Of a DNA stretch of 64,000 nt, positions 27,805 to 36,467 are shown one piece after another; positions within the stretch are counted from its first letter, which is position 1, and every line of letters starts with the position of its first letter. The notes under the pieces are model-generated. The model saw only the letters and a program-made list of their open reading frames with translations. It ran no database searches and was not told where the DNA came from. Source of the DNA: Phycisphaera sp. (lineage in GTDB: Bacteria; Planctomycetota; Phycisphaerae; Phycisphaerales; UBA1924); contig JACKGZ010000002.1 of the NCBI GenBank assembly GCA_020639255.1, forward strand, positions 186,001 through 250,000, in the 5' to 3' direction. The position numbers and the translations under genes are program-made.

Positions 27805-29220
27805 TCAGCACCCCGCGTTGTAATTGGCGACCCATGCCGAGAAATCGGCAGGTGAGCAGATGCCATCGCCGTTCTGATCGCACTCGGAGGCCATTGTGTT
27901 GAACGCGGCGATCCAGGCGCTGAAGTCGGCGGGGCTGAGCATGCCGTCGCCGTTGGTGTCGGCGATGCAAGGCAGACAGCCCAGGTCGAAGACGAAGACC
28001 TTTCCGACTTCGAGCATGCCGGCGTCGAGAGTGAACGGCGCACCGATGAACGCGGTGTCGCCTGCGAGGCTGACCGAGGCTCCGAACCAGTCGAACGGCA
28101 CAGCTCCGGCTGGGATGATGGCGTCTTCCTGGTCCCAGTCGAAACCGGTGTATCGGTAGACGTATGCCGAGCCCATGCCGTCGCCGAGGCCGCCGATGAC
28201 CGAGCTGATCGAGCCGACGATGACGAGATCATCCTGGATGGCGACGGAGGTGCCGAAGACATCGCCCGTGGTGATGGCTGTTGGGCGCATCTTGTCTTCC
28301 TGGGTCCAGTTGGTGCCATTGAAACGGAATGCGTATGCGGCTCCGGCGAATTCACCGCCGCTGTCCTCGCCCGGTGCGCCGACCATAATGGCGTCGCCCG
28401 AGATCGCGACCGAGTATCCGAAGCGGTCGTCGGCTGCGATATCGTTGGATTGGAGCTTGGTTTGTTCGCTCCAGCCCGAGGCATCTCGTCTGAAGATGTA
28501 GGCGGCTCCCGATTCGATTCCGATCTCTCGGTCGCGGCTTGCGGCGATGATGGCGGTATCACCCGAGACTGCAATCCCATCTCCAAAATTTGAGAACTGC
28601 CGCGGATCGCTTGCGTGGAGTTTGGTATCGAAGACCCAGCCCTTGGCGCCCTCGCGTGTGAAGACGTAGACGGAGCCCGAGCTATTCTGCCCGTTGTCGC
28701 TGTCGAAGGGCGATCCGATCAGGATGGAATCGCCCGAGATCGCGACCGAGTAGCCGAAGCGGTCAAAGGAAGCTTGGTCGGGCGCGATCAGTTTTTGAGA
28801 TTGGTTCCAACTCACGCCGTCGAACTCGAAGACGTAGGCCGAGCCAGCGTAGGTCCGGCCGTCGGGGTCGCTGTCGAGCGAGGCGCCCACCACGGCTATG
28901 TCGCCATCGATGGCGACGGCCGCGCCGAACTCGTCATCCCCCGTCTCGGCGACGGCGAGCAGTTTGTCCTCGTAGACCCACGAAGAGCCGACGCGTCGGT
29001 AGATGTGCGCAGCGCCGGCGGCGAGGCCATTGGTGTTGTCCTTGGGTGCGCCGACTATCAGCACGTTGCCCGAGGTCGCCGAGCAACTGCCCATGAAGAT
29101 GGTGTTCGCATCGGGCGGGAGCAGCGTGCCGGTCTCGGTGTGCGAGCACGGCTGAGCGCACGATGGGCCAGCGGAGATAGAAATCAGTGTCGCAACGATC
29201 TGGTTCGTTCTTAGTCGCAT
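27805..29220 (-). CDS. Secreted FG-GAP repeat protein with dockerin
   Basis: 471 residues. Signal peptide (ATLISISAGPSCAQP). Six or seven FG-GAP blades follow: DEFGAAVAIDGDIAVVGA, DRFGYSVAISGDSILIGS, NFGDGIAVSGDTAIIA, DRFGYSVAISGDAIMVGA, each with a GSAYVFEF-like strand. The dockerin ends the protein. It is a close paralogue of the plus-strand gene at 18442-19839 but is less AT-rich. Its start is 16 bases after the stop of the gene at 29237-30520, so the two form an operon. AAGGAA is the ribosome site. Confidence 0.87.
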   Translation of the reverse strand: MRLRTNQIVATLISISAGPSCAQPCSHTETGTLLPPDANTIFMGSCSATSGNVLIVGAPKDNTNGLAAGAAHIYRRVGSSWVYEDKLLAVAETGDDEFGAAVAIDGDIAVVGASLDSDPDGRTYAGSAYVFEFDGVSWNQSQKLIAPDQASFDRFGYSVAISGDSILIGSPFDSDNGQNSSGSVYVFTREGAKGWVFDTKLHASDPRQFSNFGDGIAVSGDTAIIAASRDREIGIESGAAYIFRRDASGWSEQTKLQSNDIAADDRFGYSVAISGDAIMVGAPGEDSGGEFAGAAYAFRFNGTNWTQEDKMRPTAITTGDVFGTSVAIQDDLVIVGSISSVIGGLGDGMGSAYVYRYTGFDWDQEDAIIPAGAVPFDWFGASVSLAGDTAFIGAPFTLDAGMLEVGKVFVFDLGCLPCIADTNGDGMLSPADFSAWIAAFNTMASECDQNGDGICSPADFSAWVANYNAGC

Positions 29221-29236
29221 CGGTTAGTTCCTTGTG

Positions 29237-30520
29237 CTAGCACCCCGCGTTGTAATTGGCGACCCATGCCGAGAAGTCGGCGGGCGTGCAGGCGCCGTCG
29301 CTGTTCTGGTCGCAGGCGGGGGCCATCGTGTTGAATGCGGCGACCCAGGCGCTGAAGTCGGCGGGGCTGAGCATGCCGTCGCCGTTGGTGTCGGCGACGC
29401 AGGGCGGCGCGCTGGGCGCCCAGACGACGAGGTCGCCTTCGGGGCGGGGTGTGCCGGTGTCGTACTTCGGGCCGATCTGCGTCATGCCGCCCATCGCGTC
29501 GATGCGGAAGACCAGCACGCCGCGGTCGTCGCCGGTGGTTTCGATCGTGTCATCGGTGACGAAGAGCAGATCTTGGTATGTGGTCATATCACCGATCGAG
29601 CCCTGCGAACCTACGTCAAAGAACGCGCCGGTTGCGGTGAGCGAGCCGTCTTCGTTGTCGATGGCGAAGCCCCGGACAGTAGCGTCGGTGCCGTGGCCCA
29701 CGAAGAGATAGTCGCCCGCGGGCATGATGGCGATGTTGGCGGGGCTGTTGCCGGCGCTGACGTAGGGCGAGCCGGGCAGCGCCATCAGCGGCACCGGGTT
29801 TGCGGCTTCGTTCACCGCGTAGCCGGTCACCTTGTTGCGGTTGCTCGAGATCCCACCTGCCGAATAGAGGAAACGATTGTCTGCCGAGAGCGTGACGTCG
29901 AGCGCGTAGCTGCCCTGCGTGACAGAACCGGAAGCGGTCATGTTGCCCGTGCCGTCGTAGGCATAGCGGAAGATCGCGTTGCTGAACGAATCCTGCGTGA
30001 ACAGCAGCGAGCGCGAGCGATCGTTGGCGAAGTTGGTCGCGAAGCCGCCCGTGGCTTCGGTATCGACGAGTGTGACCGATGGAACCTCAAGATCGACGTC
30101 GTACGTGTTGATGATCGAGTTGGAGATGTCGGAGTTCAGGATCGCGATCGTGTCGTTGTCGAGCCAGCTCATCGCCAGCGGCGACTGCGGGATGATGACG
30201 CTGCCGAGCGGGCTGAGCGTGGAGTCGGCGTTGATGTGAAAGAAGTAAGCGAAGTCGCTGGTGCCGAAGCCATCGTCTGAGCCGGCGGGGTTGCCGACAC
30301 AGAGCGTCGAGCCATCGGGCGAGATGGCGATCGAGTCGGACCACACGCCGCTTGGCGCGCTGTCGGCCATGGAGAGCGTGCCGTCGCCGTTGATGACGAA
30401 TGCCACAACGGTCGCGCCACCCCCGTGGTAGTGCGCAACGAAGAGCGTGGGCTCGACGGGCTGGGCAGCGGCGGTGAACGGGACAACGGCGAGAACGGCG
30501 AGCGATCGGCGTGCGAGCAT
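29237..30520 (-). CDS. Secreted lactonase-like seven-bladed propeller with dockerin
   Basis: 427 residues. Signal peptide (SLAVLAVVPFTAAAQP). The repeats TVVAFVINGDGTLSMADSAP, DSIAISPDGSTLCVG, NIAIMPAGDYLFVGHGTD and VRGFAIDNEDGSLTATGAF are typical of the lactonase/YncE-type beta-propeller family, in which a value and its time course are described by recurrent strands. Genuine lactonase activity is not shown by any residue I can point to. A full dockerin follows. AAAGGGGGT is the ribosome site. First gene of a two-gene operon. Confidence 0.83.
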   Translation of the reverse strand: MLARRSLAVLAVVPFTAAAQPVEPTLFVAHYHGGGATVVAFVINGDGTLSMADSAPSGVWSDSIAISPDGSTLCVGNPAGSDDGFGTSDFAYFFHINADSTLSPLGSVIIPQSPLAMSWLDNDTIAILNSDISNSIINTYDVDLEVPSVTLVDTEATGGFATNFANDRSRSLLFTQDSFSNAIFRYAYDGTGNMTASGSVTQGSYALDVTLSADNRFLYSAGGISSNRNKVTGYAVNEAANPVPLMALPGSPYVSAGNSPANIAIMPAGDYLFVGHGTDATVRGFAIDNEDGSLTATGAFFDVGSQGSIGDMTTYQDLLFVTDDTIETTGDDRGVLVFRIDAMGGMTQIGPKYDTGTPRPEGDLVVWAPSAPPCVADTNGDGMLSPADFSAWVAAFNTMAPACDQNSDGACTPADFSAWVANYNAGC

Positions 30521-30617
30521 GGATGTACCCCCTTTGCTCCGTCCACCATAAAGAATGAGACGAGGGCGTACAAGAGTTAGCTCTGTTTCCCGCGTTGAAA
30601 TCGGTCGTATTCTGACT

Positions 30618-32534
30618 TCAGCGGCGTAGCGGCCGCCCCGCAACGGGCTGGAACTCGTAGGGCCCGAGGTCGATCGGGCCGGTGAGGCCGGCGCTGTCGA
30701 ACAGGTTCGGCGCGTCGGGGTCGTCGACGAACCGCGGATTACCGGCGAGATCGGTGAACCCGACGAGCAGTTCGTCGAAGTCGCCGTCGCGGTCGAGGTC
30801 GTAGATATCGCGTGGGAGCTTGGCGTTGCCGCCCGCATCGATGGCGGGCGAGCCTGGGAGGAGTCGCAGGTCGCCGTAGTCGTCGTTGACGGATTCGTCG
30901 AAGTCGGGCGTGCGTGGGTCATCACCGAAGCCGTCGCCGCCGTGGGTTGGGATGCGGACGAAGCCGACGGACTGGATGTGGTCGGCGATGAGGTTGGATT
31001 CGGCGCCATAGTCGAGTGTTTCATTGTTTGCGGTGAAGATCGGGGCGTTGTCAATTGGAACGGCTATGCACGAGTCGAAGATGGACGGCTGAAGGTTGAG
31101 AATGGTCGAATGGCGAGACTCAAGGTACGCGATCGTTCCGTTCTTAGACTTGTTACCAATGAATGTGCAATTGGATACCAGTGTCCTTCTGGAGGCGACG
31201 ATCGCACCTCCGTATCCATCTTCGGCGTTATTGCCGATGAACACGCTGTTTGTGAGGCCTAGGCTGTTGCTGCTGCTTACTCCACCAACATAGATTGCTC
31301 CGGCGGAACTATAACGTTCGCTGCCGGAACGATTGCCATGGAACTGAGAGTTCTCGATAGTGCAAGACATGTTGTACCCACCAAACATCACGGCGCCAGC
31401 TGTTGTAGCAAGGTTGTTGTGAAATAATGTATTGCGTATGACGAGGACGCCGCTCTCTAAGCAGAGTCCACCACCTCCGCGGGGTAGGTATGTGTTATCA
31501 GGTTGTATCTCGCCATTGCTCTCGAAGACGCAATTCGAGATCACCGATGGTGTGACGGTTGCGGCATTGAAATTAATAGGTCCAACGTTGTTGGCAACGT
31601 TGTGTGTAAAGCTGCAATTATCAAAGTGAAGAATGCCTGTGGCGTGAACGGCCGAGTCGTTGTTTCCGCGGTTGCCGTTAAATGTGCAATCCGAGATAGT
31701 GATGATCTCGTCGCCGCCGGAGATACGAAGTGCGACTTCCGAGGATTGATCTCCGTTGTTACGGACCACGTTGCGGACCAGTTTCAACTCTCCGCTGCCT
31801 GACATTGTGATCGCATTACTACCATGGCCGTTCGCGGATCTGCCGGCGTTCTCCTCGAACACGCAATCCTGAATGCTGCCAGAAGCAGTGTAAACCGATG
31901 CGCCGGCGTCGCGGCCGCGGGTGAACGTTGACCGAGACAGGCTGAACGCTTCTGTATTGACGTAGATTGTCTGGCGGGTCATATTGTTGAAGGTGCAGTC
32001 CTCGATCGTCAGCGAAAGCGTGCGAGTGAGGTACATGCCGCCTCCTGTTCCTTGGAACGATGAGCCGCGGACATCGACCCCGAACGTAAACGAATCGGCG
32101 TATTGGCTATACGGAAGTATGATGCCGTAGTCGCATCTCGTGAAGCTGCAATTGCTGATGTCGAGATACGCAGCGCGGAACATCCGAAGGCCGGCATCGG
32201 AGTCCTCGAATGCAATCCCGTCGAGCGTGATGAAAGGCAGAACGTCGGCGCCTTCGTTCTGATAGTTCAGAATCGTTCCGTCGGCGAGTGTGTCGCCATC
32301 CAGATCCCCCGACAGGATCGTCTGCTCCGGCCCCGACCCGATGAGCGTGAGCGACTTGTTCTCGGGGTCGAGTAGCTCGCGGTAGATGCCCGGGGCGATG
32401 TGGATCTCATCGCCGTGCTCTGAGGCATCGATCGCGGCCTGGATCGTCGGATACTGACCCGGGACGAATAGCGGCTCGCTGTGGCTGGTGAACACAGAGA
32501 ACAGACCGATCGCGACGAGTGCGGGGCGCAGCAT
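30618..32534 (-). CDS. Large secreted right-handed beta-helix protein
   Basis: 638 residues. Signal peptide, then PLFVPGQYPTIQAAIDASEH, the standard opening of pectate-lyase-like beta-helix proteins (Tyr-Pro-Thr-Ile-Gln-Ala-Ala-Ile). Many coils follow (FDNCSFTHNVANN, IENSQFHGNRSG, VSNCTFIGNKS). It ends with DLGPYEFQPVAGRPLRR and has no dockerin or PEP-CTERM tail. It is a paralogue of the gene at 49199-51112: the first 80 or so and last 110 residues are almost identical while the middle has diverged and is more AT-rich. AGGAG precedes the ATG. The role is unknown. Confidence 0.87.
   Translation of the reverse strand: MLRPALVAIGLFSVFTSHSEPLFVPGQYPTIQAAIDASEHGDEIHIAPGIYRELLDPENKSLTLIGSGPEQTILSGDLDGDTLADGTILNYQNEGADVLPFITLDGIAFEDSDAGLRMFRAAYLDISNCSFTRCDYGIILPYSQYADSFTFGVDVRGSSFQGTGGGMYLTRTLSLTIEDCTFNNMTRQTIYVNTEAFSLSRSTFTRGRDAGASVYTASGSIQDCVFEENAGRSANGHGSNAITMSGSGELKLVRNVVRNNGDQSSEVALRISGGDEIITISDCTFNGNRGNNDSAVHATGILHFDNCSFTHNVANNVGPINFNAATVTPSVISNCVFESNGEIQPDNTYLPRGGGGLCLESGVLVIRNTLFHNNLATTAGAVMFGGYNMSCTIENSQFHGNRSGSERYSSAGAIYVGGVSSSNSLGLTNSVFIGNNAEDGYGGAIVASRRTLVSNCTFIGNKSKNGTIAYLESRHSTILNLQPSIFDSCIAVPIDNAPIFTANNETLDYGAESNLIADHIQSVGFVRIPTHGGDGFGDDPRTPDFDESVNDDYGDLRLLPGSPAIDAGGNAKLPRDIYDLDRDGDFDELLVGFTDLAGNPRFVDDPDAPNLFDSAGLTGPIDLGPYEFQPVAGRPLRR
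30628..30954. repeat. Long repeat, 3' end of beta-helix gene (copy 1)
   Basis: 327 bases matching 49218-49544 in the same orientation, with about eleven differences counted by eye. It encodes the last 110 or so residues of both beta-helix proteins. Confidence 0.9.
32291..32465. repeat. Shorter repeat, 5' end of beta-helix gene (copy 1)
   Basis: 175 bases closely matching 50869-51043, without gaps. It encodes the PTIQAAID opening and the following conserved DPENKSLTLIG segment. Confidence 0.85.
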
Positions 32535-32664
32535 GGCGTGTCTCCTGTCGGCCGGGGGGGAAACCGGCGGGGATAGATAAGTCAGACACGCGAGCTTCAG
32601 AATGGTTCACACATGAAGCATAAATCATGCAAATCAAGGTGACGGAATGGTTTGCGACGCGGCG

Positions 32665-33879
32665 TCAGCTGATCGTCAGCTTGGGCTTGCTCCGGCCCGA
32701 TCGCATCGCCGCGAGTGAGAGCTGATTCTCAAGATTCTCGGCGAGCTTGGTCAGGGCTCTTGGCAGTGCCTCGCCGCCGGCGGTCTTGGGGTCGAAGTTT
32801 GCGCTCGGGTTGCCCGCGTCGGAGTTGGCGCGGAGGGCCATGGTGATGGGGATGTCGCCGAGGTAGGGCAGGCCCAGGCGCTGAGCCATGGTCTCGGCGC
32901 CGCCCTTGCCGAAGATGTCGTAGTGCTTGCCGTCGTCGCCGATGAACTCGCTCATGTTTTCGACGACGCCCAGGATGTCGACACCGAGCTGCTGGAACAT
33001 GCGGGCCGCGCGCACCGCGTCGTCCTGCGCGACGCGCTGCGGCGTGCAGACGATCACCGCGCCGGCCAGCTGCAGGCTCTGCGCCATCGTCAGCGGCACA
33101 TCACCCGTGCCGGGCGGCAGATCGATGATGAGATAATCGAGCTCGCCCCAGTTGGTCTGCTCGGTGAGCTGCTTGAACGCGCCGTGCGCCATCGGGCCGC
33201 GCCAGATGAGCGGTTTCTCCGGGTCGACCATCTTCCCGATCGTGACGGCCTTGATGCCGTGGACGTAGAACGGCTCGATGAGTCGTTCATGCACGACCAT
33301 CTCGTGCGCAGCGAGCCCGAGGAGTGTGGGTAGTGACGGGCCGTAGATGTCGCCGTCCATGAGCCCGACCGCGTGCCCCTTGCGAGCCAGCGCGACGGCG
33401 AGGTTGACCGAGACAGTCGACTTGCCCACGCCGCCCTTGCCCGCGCCGACGGCGATGATGTTTGTGACACCCGGCAGCGAGCCCGCGCCGGCTTGAGCGT
33501 TCGGCTTGCCCGATGTGGAAGACGCGGTGTTCGGCGTGTTCGACTCGCCCTCTTTCACAAGTCGCGAGGATTGATCATCGGTCGGCTTGGCGCCGGAGGT
33601 CGATGTGAACAGCACGGTGCCCGGCTCGTCGACGAGTTCGACGATGAGGCTCGTCAGGATGACGCCCTGTTCGGCTGCGGCCGCGCGGATCGAGCCGTGC
33701 ACGCGTCGTGCGAAGTTATCGAGCTTGGCCTTGTCGGTGACGCCCTCGATATGGAGCTTGACGGAGGCGAAGGTGTCGCAGGCGGCCGACCAGATCAGGT
33801 GCCGGGCCAGCGGCACGCCGTCGGGGCCCTCGGCGCTGGCGAGGGCGGCCTTGATGAAATCGCGGCTGAGTGTGGGCAT
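32665..33879 (-). CDS. mrp: Mrp/ApbC-type P-loop ATPase lacking the CxxC motif
   Basis: 404 residues. An N-terminal MIP18-like domain (residues 1-90) precedes the MinD/Mrp ATPase with the deviant Walker A GKGGVGKS at 147-154, DGDIYGPS near 175, and YLIIDLPPGTGD at 249-260. Family members load iron-sulfur clusters. The usual CxxC after ENMS is replaced: ENMSEFIGDDGKHYDIFG at 307-324 has no cysteine, and the protein contains only Cys34 and Cys278. So the cluster scaffold site is absent or different. A Ser/Thr/Asn-rich linker of about 45 residues joins the domains. Monocistronic here. Confidence 0.92.
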   Translation of the reverse strand: MPTLSRDFIKAALASAEGPDGVPLARHLIWSAACDTFASVKLHIEGVTDKAKLDNFARRVHGSIRAAAAEQGVILTSLIVELVDEPGTVLFTSTSGAKPTDDQSSRLVKEGESNTPNTASSTSGKPNAQAGAGSLPGVTNIIAVGAGKGGVGKSTVSVNLAVALARKGHAVGLMDGDIYGPSLPTLLGLAAHEMVVHERLIEPFYVHGIKAVTIGKMVDPEKPLIWRGPMAHGAFKQLTEQTNWGELDYLIIDLPPGTGDVPLTMAQSLQLAGAVIVCTPQRVAQDDAVRAARMFQQLGVDILGVVENMSEFIGDDGKHYDIFGKGGAETMAQRLGLPYLGDIPITMALRANSDAGNPSANFDPKTAGGEALPRALTKLAENLENQLSLAAMRSGRSKPKLTIS

Positions 33880-34014
33880 ATCGGGGTTATCCTTCGTATG
33901 ACGGCTTTCATGCTAGGAAGGGCTGCAATCCGGGGCGGATCCGTGCGTTTGACCCACAGACGTATCCGAAGCTCAGGGGTGGGCAGCGGTGCGAAGCTCG
34001 AAAGGAGCGATGCG

Positions 34015-35043
34015 ATGAAGACGCTTTCCACGCGTGTGCTTGTGATTTCGGTGTTGGCCTGTGCCGGCTCGGCTCTGAGTCAGGACGCGGACAAGCCGCT
34101 GCTGAGCGGCCCCGAGGTGAACGACACGCGCCCGGCGCTCGTCGAGGACAGCTTCGGCGGCGACATGAAGATGGGCAAGGCTCGCCTCGGCGCGATGGAC
34201 GCAATCCCCGCGGGCGATCTGCGTCAGATCCTGCGTGAGATGGGCTCGCCGAAAGCCGACCCGATCATCCGTCTGAGCGAAGAGCAGGGCGAGCGGATCC
34301 GCGAGCTGATGCGCGACTACGAGCAGGAGCGGCGCGCGTATATCGAGGAGAACCGCGAAGAGTTTGATGCCCTGCGCGAGGCCGCGGGCGTCGGCGGTGA
34401 TCGCGGCAGGCCAGAGGCGGCCGAGCGCGACATGCGTGAGCCGGCGGGCCAGGAGCGAGCAGGCCGACAGGCCAGGCCCCGCGTCGAACGCGAGCCTGCC
34501 GAGGAGGGCACCCCGGGGCGTGGCGCTCGAAGGGGACCGGACGGTGCCCCGCCGAGAGCGATCGAGGGCGAGATGCCTCCCCCCGAAGCGAAGCCGACAC
34601 CCGAGCAGGAAGCCGCGAGGCGTGAGCTGCGCGTGTTCATGCAGGCCGGGCCCTCGACGGGCGATCTCCAGCGCCGCATCTACGCCGAGCTCTCGCCCGA
34701 GCAGCAGCAGTTCATCGATGAGGAGGTGCTGCTCAGGGCCGAGGAGCGGGCGCAGGAACGCGACATGGCGATGATCGAGCGCAAACGCCGTGACCGCGCT
34801 GAGCAGCAGCCGGGAGCGCGCCCGGATCGGGTTCCTGATGGTGCAGCGCCCGCCGGCAACCGCGAGCGTGTCGATTGGAGCAAGGTCTACAACGAAGACG
34901 GCTCGGTCAACATCGATGCCCTGCCCGAGCGGGTGCGTCAGCGCCTCGAGAACCTCAACGACGAACAACGCCAGCGGGTCGTCGATGCCCTGAAGAAGCG
35001 GTTTGAGACTGGCGAACGGCTCCGTGCGGGCGATGGTGGTTGA
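34015..35043 (+). CDS. Exported Arg/Glu-rich low-complexity protein
   Basis: 342 residues. Signal peptide (ISVLACAGSALSQD). The body is highly charged and probably helical, with long Arg-Glu-Pro-rich low-complexity stretches between residues 125 and 200 (GRPEAAERDMREPAG and similar), and conserved-looking segments RLSEEQGERIRELMRDYEQE and LPERVRQRLENLNDEQRQRV. These two look like the short helical motifs of Spy/CpxP- or LTXXQ-like periplasmic proteins, but the match is weak. AAAGGAG precedes the ATG. A terminator follows at 35125. Confidence 0.65.
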   Translation: MKTLSTRVLVISVLACAGSALSQDADKPLLSGPEVNDTRPALVEDSFGGDMKMGKARLGAMDAIPAGDLRQILREMGSPKADPIIRLSEEQGERIRELMRDYEQERRAYIEENREEFDALREAAGVGGDRGRPEAAERDMREPAGQERAGRQARPRVEREPAEEGTPGRGARRGPDGAPPRAIEGEMPPPEAKPTPEQEAARRELRVFMQAGPSTGDLQRRIYAELSPEQQQFIDEEVLLRAEERAQERDMAMIERKRRDRAEQQPGARPDRVPDGAAPAGNRERVDWSKVYNEDGSVNIDALPERVRQRLENLNDEQRQRVVDALKKRFETGERLRAGDGG

Positions 35044-35124
35044 AGTTTTTCACAATTCAACCACCATAATTGGTGACTATCTTCCGGATGAGTTGCCGAC
35101 CCAATCTCTGATTTTATCGATTCC

Positions 35125-35152
35125 AAGCCGGTTTCCACCGGCTTTCTTTGTT
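35125..35152 (+). terminator. Rho-independent terminator
   Basis: Perfect 8-bp stem AAGCCGGT / ACCGGCTT with a TTCC loop, followed by TCTTTGTT. It closes the gene ending at 35043. Confidence 0.85.
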
Positions 35153-35355
35153 GAATGTTCAAGAAACAAGGCACGTTCACGGGCTGTGGATCAGTTGCAT
35201 GAAGATCGAATTTATACGGGTTTTATTTGGATTTTATGGCGATAAAATCACTGGTTTTGGTGTCAAAATAGGCGAACTTGAGGATTTGATGTGCTTCCAC
35301 TCGAACCGGCTTGCCGATAATCCGTACAATTCTCTGATCTCTCTCTCCTCCAGCG

Positions 35356-35391
35356 GGGTGCCGATTATCGTTGGCACCCTGCTTCTTTTTT
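35356..35391 (+). terminator. Second rho-independent terminator
   Basis: 7-bp stem GGGTGCC / GGCACCC with a 10-base loop, followed by TGCTTCTTTTTT. No open reading frame leads into it, which suggests an unannotated short transcript upstream. Confidence 0.8.
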
Positions 35392-35495
35392 ACCCAGTGT
35401 GAAGCCGCTCGATCTGTCGGTTGATCTGTTCATGGTTCACTGTCAGGTCGATCGAGGGATACGCTGGGATTGGATTGTGCAACGGAGTGAGATCG

Positions 35496-36467
35496 ATGGC
35501 GGGCGGCGTGATCGTTGTGACGGGGGCGGCGGGATTCATCGGATCCCACCTCTGCCAAGCCCTTCTCGCGAGGGGCGACCGCGTCGTCGGCGTCGACAAC
35601 TTCGATCCGTTCTACAGCCGGGATCTCAAGGAGCGCAACCTCGTCGAGGTGAGTGAGGCCGCGCCGGATGGTGCGTTCGAGTTCGTCGAGCTTGATCTGT
35701 GTGACCACAACAGGCTCGAGGGCCTCTTTGCCCGTGTGAAGCCCGAGGGCGTTGTGCATCTGGCAGCGAAGGCGGGCGTCCGCCCGAGCATCGCCGACCC
35801 GGTCGGGTACGCCAAAGCGAACGTAATGGCGACGGCCGGGGTGCAGGAGGCGGCGCGGAAGGCTGGGGCCGAGCGATTGGTCGTGGCGTCGTCGAGCTCG
35901 GTCTACGGCAACAACGACGTCGTGCCTTTCTCCGAGGAGCACAGCGTCGACGCGCCCATCAGTCCGTATGCCGCGACAAAGAAGGCGTGCGAGCTCATCG
36001 GGCACACGCACTGGCACCTGACCGGCATGCCGGTCGCCATGCTGCGGTTCTTCACCGTCTTCGGCCCGAGGCAGCGCCCCGACCTTGCGATCAATAAGTT
36101 CATGCGGCTCGTTCATGCGGGCGAGCCGATCTCGATGTTCGGCGACGGCTCGACGAGCCGGGACTACACGTTCATCGACGACATCATCGCGGGTGTCGTG
36201 GCGTCGTACGACCAGATCGACCGCTTCGGCTACCGCGTGTGGAACCTCGGCGGCGACCACCCGATCCGCCTCGACGAGCTGATCGCCAAGATCGGCGAGG
36301 TTGTTGGACGCGAGCCGGTTGTCGAGCGCCAGCCCATGCAGCCGGGCGACGTCGAGCGCACGTGGGCGGATGTCTCGCGGGCGAGGGACGAGCTCGGGTA
36401 CGTCGCGCGGACGAGTGTCGAAGACGGGTTGGCCCGCCAGTGGGCGTGGCTCAGGGATCGGCTCTGA
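35496..36467 (+). CDS. UDP-glucuronate 4-epimerase-like NAD-dependent epimerase
   Basis: 323 residues of the extended short-chain dehydrogenase type. The dinucleotide site GAAGFIGSH is at residues 10-18, VDNFDPFYSRDLK follows the first strand as in UDP-glucuronate epimerases, SSSSVYG carries the catalytic Ser region and SPYAATKKA the Tyr-x3-Lys pair, with FTVFGPRQRPDLAI and GSTSRDYTFIDD later. The product would be UDP-galacturonate for surface polysaccharide. GGAG 9 bases upstream fixes the start. It begins the polysaccharide locus and overlaps the end of the next, convergent gene by 17 bases. Confidence 0.88.
   Translation: MAGGVIVVTGAAGFIGSHLCQALLARGDRVVGVDNFDPFYSRDLKERNLVEVSEAAPDGAFEFVELDLCDHNRLEGLFARVKPEGVVHLAAKAGVRPSIADPVGYAKANVMATAGVQEAARKAGAERLVVASSSSVYGNNDVVPFSEEHSVDAPISPYAATKKACELIGHTHWHLTGMPVAMLRFFTVFGPRQRPDLAINKFMRLVHAGEPISMFGDGSTSRDYTFIDDIIAGVVASYDQIDRFGYRVWNLGGDHPIRLDELIAKIGEVVGREPVVERQPMQPGDVERTWADVSRARDELGYVARTSVEDGLARQWAWLRDRL

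Larger units (their letters stand above)
35044..35495 (+). other. Non-coding gap with two terminators; possible small RNA
   Basis: 452 bases without a credible gene, markedly more AT-rich than its surroundings. It contains the terminator of the preceding gene (35125-35152) and a second, independent terminator (35356-35391). About 200 bases lie between them, so a separate transcript such as a small RNA could end at the second. I see no promoter I would defend, and no tRNA fold. Confidence 0.45.

Noticed and set aside
13748..30520. Regularly recurring about 160-base segments, possible CRISPR-like or tandem repeats
   Set aside because: They are the dockerin-coding ends of separate genes, in frame and with variable spacing, with no short palindromic repeats or spacers.
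35285..35310. T-loop-like GGTTCGAGT on the minus strand
   Set aside because: The flanking bases do not pair into a T-stem and no acceptor or anticodon arm can be formed, so it is not a tRNA.
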